6,355 nucleotides of DNA, taken from NCBI GenBank assembly GCA_016213865.1, contig JACQZL010000036.1, positions 1 to 6,355 on the forward strand, in the 5' to 3' direction. Positions within the stretch are counted from its first letter, which is position 1, and each line of letters begins with the position of its first letter. A model generated the notes under the pieces. The model saw nothing but the letters and a program-made list of their open reading frames with translations. It made no database searches and was not told where the DNA came from. The stretch is from Candidatus Rifleibacteriota bacterium (GTDB taxonomy: Bacteria; UBP17; UBA6191; JACPRK01). Made by a program: the position numbers and the translations under genes. Shown here in pieces: positions 1-6,355 of the stretch.

Positions 1-9
1 CCGGTGCCT

Positions 10-34
10 CCAGGACCCACCCTGCGGGTGTTCT
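10..34. terminator. Weak hairpin just past the 3' end of the MerR gene
   Basis: Bases 18-22 (CACCC) pair with 26-30 (GGGTG) around a 3-base loop. An imperfect outer stem (CCAGG with CTTGG, one wobble pair) extends it. It lies directly beyond the stop codon of the leftward MerR gene, so it could help end that transcript or one from a gene left of the window. There is no clear T-run on either strand, so this is only a candidate. Confidence 0.25.
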
Positions 35-41
35 TGGGATT

Positions 42-461
42 TCAGCCGACCAACTGCTGAGGTTGCTCGGAAGCGGTGTGCTCCTCGAGCTGGCGCCTCA
101 ACGCCTTGGCCGAAAAGTAGATGTAGTCGTCCGCGGGGCCGCTGATCTGCACGTACCCCTTGAAGAGCAGGATGCGGTTCTTGCGGAACAGGATGTTCAG
201 CTCCGAGAACGGGAAGCTGATCTTCGCGAGCAGCTTGCGCAGGTTCTCGATGGTGGAGCGAAGCTGCTGGATCGAAAAGCCGTTGTTCCGGAGAGTCTCG
301 GCCACCTTGAGCTGGATCAGATCCTGGAAGGTGTACAGCCGGTACTTCCCACGCCGACGGTAAGAGGGACTGATGAAGTTGGACTTGTCCCAGTACTGGA
401 TCTGGCGATACGAGACCTTCACCAGTTCCCGAATCTCCTTCGGAGTGAAGAAGCTTTTCAC
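42..461 (-). CDS. MerR-family transcriptional regulator
   Basis: 139-residue DNA-binding protein. Residues 5-30 form the MerR helix-turn-helix (TPKEIRELVKVSYRQIQYWD), followed by the wing with the conserved RGKYRLYTFQDL stretch at 37-48 and a second HTH-like segment (LRNNGFSIQQLR, 57-68). A helix at about 60-80 suits the antiparallel coiled coil used for dimerisation. The C-terminal part (about 85-139) is short and is not a recognised drug- or metal-binding domain. There is no cysteine in the whole protein, which argues against metal or redox sensing by thiols as in MerR, ZntR or SoxR. The start is GTG at 461; a weak AAGG-type ribosome site lies about 10 bases upstream. No inducer or target can be read from the sequence. 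It is divergent from metH but separated from it by about 500 bases including an element, so regulation of metH is not implied. Family assignment is firm, specific role unknown. Confidence 0.88.
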   Translation of the reverse strand: MKSFFTPKEIRELVKVSYRQIQYWDKSNFISPSYRRRGKYRLYTFQDLIQLKVAETLRNNGFSIQQLRSTIENLRKLLAKISFPFSELNILFRKNRILLFKGYVQISGPADDYIYFSAKALRRQLEEHTASEQPQQLVG

Positions 462-667
462 GAAAGATCGACCTTCCCTTGCTGCGTCAGATGGCTGCGG
501 CTGGTTCTGCGGCTTGCTTCGAGCATGCTATCGGCAGGGCTGATCGCGGCACTAACACGAAAAGTCCGAAGTTACAGAACTGGAGCGGGAATTCGAGATT
601 CTGTCCTTTCGGGGGCGCCATGGCGGAGCCAACGGCGAGAAGGCTCCCGAACAGAGCGGTCCCCACG
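462..667. other. Gene-free region upstream of the MerR gene
   Basis: No ORF here has a credible protein. The open frames that cross it lack family resemblance and run on into the repeat element. It should carry the promoter of the leftward MerR gene, but I found no convincing -35/-10 pair. The last 10 bases (658-667) form the left direct repeat of element copy A. Confidence 0.5.
658..667. repeat. Left 10-bp direct repeat of element copy A (target duplication candidate)
   Basis: GGTCCCCACG immediately precedes the left terminal inverted repeat of copy A and recurs exactly at 849-858 immediately after the right one. This is the expected scar of staggered cutting by a transposase. Confidence 0.7.
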
Positions 668-848
668 GGGAGCGTCCCTGAAACGTGGGAGGCCGCGTCG
701 TCGAGTGGCGACGGTGCCTGTCTTCAACGCCAGGACGCAAGGGCGCAAGGACGCAAGAAAGGTCCTATTGATCAGCATTTCCTGGCGTCTTTGCGTCCTG
801 GCGTCTTTGCGTTGGGTCCTCTCTGCCCCGTGATCCGGGGACGCTCCC
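668..848 (-). mobile_element. MITE-like element copy A (181 bp)
   Basis: The ends are perfect 11-bp inverted repeats: GGGAGCGTCCC at 668-678 and GGGACGCTCCC at 838-848. Inside, 727-758 holds two 16-bp units and 781-812 holds two identical 16-bp units (CCTGGCGTCTTTGCGT) in the opposite sense, so the middle can fold into a long hairpin. It has the same length as copy B and is about 95% identical by eye (9 mismatches) when reverse-complemented. It is flanked by exact 10-bp direct repeats. No transposase is encoded, so it would need one in trans. The strand is set relative to copies B and C, which run the other way. Confidence 0.8.
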
Positions 849-858
849 GGTCCCCACG
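849..858. repeat. Right 10-bp direct repeat of element copy A
   Basis: Exact copy of 658-667 (GGTCCCCACG), abutting the right end of element A. Confidence 0.7.
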
Positions 859-946
859 TTTCCCCTGGCCAGCGAGCGGACTCGGAGGTAAGCTATCGGC
901 TTCGAACGCCCCCGCCTCTTCGCGCAGCGAGGGCCCTACTCGCCTC

Positions 947-952
947 GAAAGG
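947..952 (+). promoter_or_regulatory. Candidate ribosome binding site for the original metH start
   Basis: GAAAGG sits 5 bases before ATG 958. This is good spacing and supports 958 as the ancestral metH start. That ATG is now out of frame with the conserved metH frame. Confidence 0.4.
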
Positions 953-957
953 TCCGT

Positions 958-1130
958 ATGGCCGAACTCCCTCCTCCCGTCGCGGCTCCGGCCGCCGGTC
1001 GCCATGATGCCGGCGACCTTCGGGCCCTTCTGCTCGGACCCGACCGGACGTCGTCAGGAGCGTTCACGAGGGGTACCTGGAGGCCGGCGCGGACCTCGTC
1101 GAGACCAACACCTTCGGGGGCACGCCGCTC
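958..1130 (+). pseudogene. metH: Disrupted 5' end of metH
   Basis: In the metH frame, homology runs upstream of the GTG at 1131: 1038-1130 reads TRPDVVRSVHEGYLEAGADL, then VETNTFGGTPL, all typical of the homocysteine-binding domain. Further upstream that frame hits a TGA at 1005-1007. It offers no ATG, GTG or TTG between that stop and 1131. The ATG at 958 with a fair ribosome site is in another frame. The DGAMGT strand, which normally opens this domain, is in none of the three frames. Only about 27 codons fit between 958 and the RPDVV motif, where family members usually have about 45-70. This suggests a deletion of some tens of bases plus a frame change, or a sequence or assembly error. Confidence 0.6.
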
Positions 1131-4364
<3,234 letters not shown>

Positions 4365-4371
4365 CAGCCCA

Positions 4372-4402
4372 GGGACACGCTCCCGGTGAAGGGGAGCGTC
4401 CC
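4372..4402 (+). terminator. GC-rich hairpin directly behind metH
   Basis: GCTCCC at 4379-4384 pairs with GGGAGC at 4392-4397 around the 7-base loop GGTGAAG. GGGAC (4372-4376) then pairs with GTCCC (4398-4402) past a 2-base bulge. The stem begins 7 bases after the metH stop. Its right arm is the left terminal repeat of element B; its left arm resembles the right end of another element. There is no T-run, so intrinsic termination is uncertain, but the stem could protect the metH mRNA 3' end. Confidence 0.4.
4383..4391. repeat. Left 9-bp direct repeat of element copy B
   Basis: CCGGTGAAG abuts the left terminal repeat of copy B and recurs exactly at 4573-4581. The bases left of it (agggacacgctc) also resemble the element's own right end. 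The repeat may therefore be either a target duplication or a spacer next to a remnant of an older element. Confidence 0.55.
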
Positions 4403-4572
4403 CGGATCATGGGGCAGAAAGGACCCAACGCAAGGACGCCAGGACGCAAAGACGCCAGGAAATACTGATCAATAGGACCTTCTTTGCGTCCTTGCACCTT
4501 TGCGTCCTGGCGTTGAAGACAGGCACCGTCGCCACTCGACGACGCGGCTTCCCACGTTTCAGGGACGCTCCC
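4392..4572 (+). mobile_element. MITE-like element copy B (181 bp)
   Basis: Terminal inverted repeats are GGGAGCGTCCC at 4392-4402 and GGGACGCTCCC at 4562-4572. Two tandem 16-bp units occupy 4428-4443 and 4444-4459 (one mismatch). Two inverted units occupy 4482-4497 and 4498-4513. Bases 4436-4451 are the exact reverse complement of 4498-4513, so the core can form a 16-bp stem. No protein is encoded. It lies between metH and the next gene and ends 52 bases before that gene's ATG, so it may affect the expression of either. Confidence 0.8.
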
Positions 4573-4581
4573 CCGGTGAAG
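4573..4581. repeat. Right 9-bp direct repeat of element copy B
   Basis: Exact copy of 4383-4391 (CCGGTGAAG), abutting the right end of element B. Confidence 0.55.
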
Positions 4582-4624
4582 AACGTCGGGTCGCACGTCA
4601 CTTACCAGAGTGCATACTGAACGT

Positions 4625-5674
4625 ATGGCACGCGAGACTTCGACCACCGTTCGTCTTGACGCCGAAGACGTCGAGGCGCGGGTCTCCGGCGCGATGCGGA
4701 ACGACTGTTTCGATCCCAGGTGGCGTGACGATGTCTTCACTCCCGCGGCGGTCGCCATCCCGCTGGTGCTGCCGCCTCCGACGGCACCCGAGGGAGACCT
4801 GTGGGTCACCGTCAAGACAGCCCGGACCGAAAGGGCTTTCGGCAGGACCTACGATCATGGCTTTGCTCGCCCAATCACTGCCGTGGTCAAGAGGACCGGG
4901 CTCCCGGCCGGCCTGGTGATGAAGGACCAGCAGGGCCGCAGCCTGCCGGCTGACCATCCCGCTCTCAGCTTCCTCCTTCCGGCAAAGGCCTGGATGTCCG
5001 ACGCCCTGGAGGAGCGATGCTCCATGCTGGCGGCTGCCCGGCTGGCGCGGGGGACGGTCCTGGTCGGAGGGCTGGGACTGGCGCTCTATCCGCAGTACGT
5101 CCTGCACCTGCACCGGCCCGTCGGGTCCCTCACCATCGTCGAACGCGAGCCTCGGATCATCCGCCTCATCACCGCCCGGTGGCCCCGCGCAAGTGACCTT
5201 GCACAGTGCTCCATCACCATCGTCGAGGACTCCGTCGAGCACTTTCTGGAGACGACCCGGGCCAGCTACGACACCGTCTTTCTGGACACGTGGGAGGACT
5301 CCGACCCTCGCCTGCTGGCCCAGGTCAACCACCTCATCGGTCTGGCGCGCCGGCGGTGCGTGCCAGGAGGGCAGCTCCACTGCTGGAGCTATGCCCTGAT
5401 GGTCGCGGCGGCCCAGCGCGAAGCTCTGGCCCTGGCAAGGACCGACTTCCCGTGGGACCAGTACCGGCTCGACCCGGTGCTGGCCGCCTTCGCCAAGTGG
5501 TTTGCTCGACAGTCACGCCTCACGCCCCGGAAGCTCGCCCGCAAGCTCTGGACCCTCGCCACGACCGTGGCAAGCCCAGCCAGCAGCTACGAGCCCGAAC
5601 GCTGCTTCTGCGCCCTGGCTCCGGACCCTTTCCTGGGCATACTCGGCGCCAGCCTCGCCCGCCTGCAGCGGTAG
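4625..5674 (+). CDS. Spermidine-synthase-like / SAM-methyltransferase-fold protein, function unknown
   Basis: 349 residues from ATG 4625. A GTG at 4610 would add five residues (MHTER); neither start has a clear ribosome site, so ATG is preferred by codon alone. The middle shows a class I nucleotide-binding Rossmann fold: VLVGGLGLAL at 145-154 (glycine motif I), the acidic strand end TIVERE with Glu173, IVEDSVEHFL at 199-208 with Asp202, and YDTVFLDTWEDSDP at 215-228. The order and spacing fit spermidine synthases and related aminopropyl- or methyltransferases. The DSDP turn recalls their DSSDP motif, but the following GPA is absent, so polyamine synthesis is not supported. The N-terminal 125 residues match nothing I recognise. 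A basic segment (about 295-312) precedes a C-terminal tail with YEPERCFCAL. No signal peptide or membrane helix is seen, so it is probably cytoplasmic. The fold is likely, the substrate unknown. It has no co-directional partner other than metH, beyond element B. Confidence 0.75.
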   Translation: MARETSTTVRLDAEDVEARVSGAMRNDCFDPRWRDDVFTPAAVAIPLVLPPPTAPEGDLWVTVKTARTERAFGRTYDHGFARPITAVVKRTGLPAGLVMKDQQGRSLPADHPALSFLLPAKAWMSDALEERCSMLAAARLARGTVLVGGLGLALYPQYVLHLHRPVGSLTIVEREPRIIRLITARWPRASDLAQCSITIVEDSVEHFLETTRASYDTVFLDTWEDSDPRLLAQVNHLIGLARRRCVPGGQLHCWSYALMVAAAQREALALARTDFPWDQYRLDPVLAAFAKWFARQSRLTPRKLARKLWTLATTVASPASSYEPERCFCALAPDPFLGILGASLARLQR

Positions 5675-5798
5675 GCCACGCGACTCTCGCCCGCCGCCCA
5701 CGCCTTCAGCTCGATGGGCCCACGGGCTCGACCTTCCAGATGTGGCGGCATCCCGGATGGCCCGGTCGGACACGAGTTCCTCGTCACGCCCTGAGCCG

Positions 5799-5812
5799 CC
5801 AGCCTTGGCTGG
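5799..5812. terminator. Perfect 14-base palindrome between convergent genes
   Basis: CCAGCCTTGGCTGG is self-complementary. It lies in the 142-base gap between the rightward methyltransferase-fold gene and the leftward membrane protein gene, five bases past the latter's stop. That is a natural place for a bidirectional terminator. The 2-base centre would have to open for a hairpin and there is no T-run, so support is weak. The rest of the gap (5675-5798) shows nothing else. Confidence 0.3.
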
Positions 5813-5816
5813 GTCC

Positions 5817-6038
5817 CTACTGTTGGGCCGGCGGACGGGGCTCGGGTTCGACGGCCGTCAGGACCAGGAACAGGCCGATGGCACCGAACATGAACCAGAA
5901 CCCGGCGGCCATGCCCCAGGCGGCCAGCCGAAATTCCGGCGGCAGCATCGAGATGGCGAAGACCTGGAAGAGGACGCCGGCCCCCAGCCCGACGATGAGT
6001 GTGATCAGAGAGACGATGAGCAAGGGCGCCTTTGTCAC
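5817..6038 (-). CDS. Small two-helix membrane protein, function unknown
   Basis: 73 residues from the GTG at 6038, chosen because AAGGAGGT (6050-6043) precedes it at ideal spacing. Two hydrophobic helices span about 5-31 (PLLIVSLITLIVGLGAGVLF onward) and about 38-62 (LAAWGMAAGFWFMFGAIGLF onward), joined by the short loop LPPEFR and followed by a proline- and glutamate-rich tail ending in AQQ. It should sit in the inner membrane. The first helix is not followed by a cleavage site, so it is more likely an anchor than a signal peptide. I do not recognise the family. The same frame stays open upstream to a TTG at 6191 (124 residues) and has coding-like third positions near the GTG (ENLPVYPPGPKLPGGKEV), so a longer product is possible. 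No neighbour reveals its job. Confidence 0.65.
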   Translation of the reverse strand: MTKAPLLIVSLITLIVGLGAGVLFQVFAISMLPPEFRLAAWGMAAGFWFMFGAIGLFLVLTAVEPEPRPPAQQ

Positions 6039-6042
6039 GTCG

Positions 6043-6050
6043 ACCTCCTT
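6043..6050 (-). promoter_or_regulatory. Strong Shine-Dalgarno that sets the GTG start of the membrane protein
   Basis: On the minus strand AAGGAGGT lies 4 bases before GTG 6038. It is the only near-consensus ribosome site I see in the window and is the main reason for preferring the 73-residue product over the longer reading. Confidence 0.6.
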
Positions 6051-6194
6051 GCCGCCCGGAAGCTTCGGACCGGGCGGGTAGACCGGCAGGTTCTCACCGA
6101 GATCGGACCGGTCCGCCGGACGCGGGACCGACCTCGATTTCGTCGTTCTTTTACCACCTCCGAGGCTGTCACCACAACGCCTGTATCGCAAGGG

Positions 6195-6355
6195 GGGAGC
6201 GTCCCCGGATCATGGGGAAGAGAGGACCAAACGCAAAGTCGCCAGGGCGCAAAGACGCCAGGAAATGCTGCTCAATAGGACCTTCCTTGCGTCCTTGCGT
6301 TGAAGACGGGCACGGTAGCCACTCGAGGACGCGGCTTCGTACGTCTCAGGGACGC
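6195..6355 (+). mobile_element. MITE-like element copy C, cut by the window end
   Basis: It has the left terminal repeat GGGAGCGTCCC at 6195-6205 and the start of the right one (GGGACGC) at 6349-6355, so about four bases are missing. The left arm keeps two 16-bp units (6231-6246, 6247-6262). The right arm has only one (6285-6300), giving an expected full length of 165 bp, exactly 16 less than A and B. It is more diverged than A and B are from each other. It has the same orientation as B and lies upstream of the leftward membrane protein gene, 157 bases from its GTG. Confidence 0.75.

Noticed and set aside
500..545. Candidate -10-like TAGCAT for the MerR gene on the minus strand
   Set aside because: Only four of six consensus bases match, and no -35 lies at proper distance; not strong enough to list as a promoter.
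574..604. Inverted repeat ACAGAA-19 bases-TTCTGT as a MerR operator
   Set aside because: A 6-base arm pair with free spacing is expected by chance in a region this size, and no matching promoter elements flank it.
552..778. Short ORFs inside and around element copies (also 4407-4601 and 4500-4919)
   Set aside because: Their similar translations (FLASLRPGVLAL type) come from the 16-bp units, not from a conserved protein. Reading frames differ between copies.
727..812. Possible CRISPR array
   Set aside because: The 16-bp units are directly tandem without unique spacers, number only two per arm, and lie in inverted pairs. No cas genes are seen.
63..833. 256-residue plus-strand frame across the MerR gene and element A
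   Set aside because: It is antisense to a clear MerR gene, then continues through the repeat. The same peptide-like phrases appear wherever the element occurs, so they are repeat-derived.
849..957. Cobalamin or SAM-type riboswitch upstream of metH
   Set aside because: The gap of about 110 bases lacks a recognisable B12 box or other conserved riboswitch core; only short, weak stems are visible.

Overview
This is a high-GC bacterial window with strong G/C preference at third codon positions. It probably comes from a large, repeat-bearing genome of the Planctomycetota or Myxococcota kind, but lineage cannot be fixed from sequence alone. It holds four genes and three copies of a short dispersed element. 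No phage, CRISPR, tRNA or rRNA genes were seen.

Layout. A MerR-type regulator reads leftwards (42-461). A gene-free stretch follows (462-667), then element copy A (668-848). Next is a long rightward cobalamin-dependent methionine synthase gene, metH. Its conserved frame runs from about 1038 to 4364, but its 5' end (958-1037) is disrupted: the likely original ATG at 958 is out of frame and the N-terminal DGAMGT-type segment is missing. A GC-rich hairpin and element copy B (4392-4572) lie directly behind metH. A rightward gene for a protein with a spermidine-synthase-like methyltransferase fold follows (4625-5674), converging on a small leftward two-helix membrane protein gene (5817-6038). Copy C (6195 to the window end) lies upstream of that last gene.

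The most interesting item is the element. Copies A and B are both exactly 181 bp and differ at about 9 positions by eye. They end in 11-bp perfect terminal inverted repeats and are flanked by 10-bp (A) and 9-bp (B) direct repeats. Inside are two tandem 16-bp units, a short spacer, and two 16-bp units in inverted orientation. Copy C lacks exactly one 16-bp unit. It looks like a non-autonomous, MITE-like transposable element. A and B bracket metH in opposite orientation.

The genes do not form an obvious single pathway. metH remakes methionine from homocysteine using methylcobalamin and folate. The neighbour with the methyltransferase-like fold may use an S-adenosyl nucleotide, but nothing in the sequence ties the two together and element B separates them.
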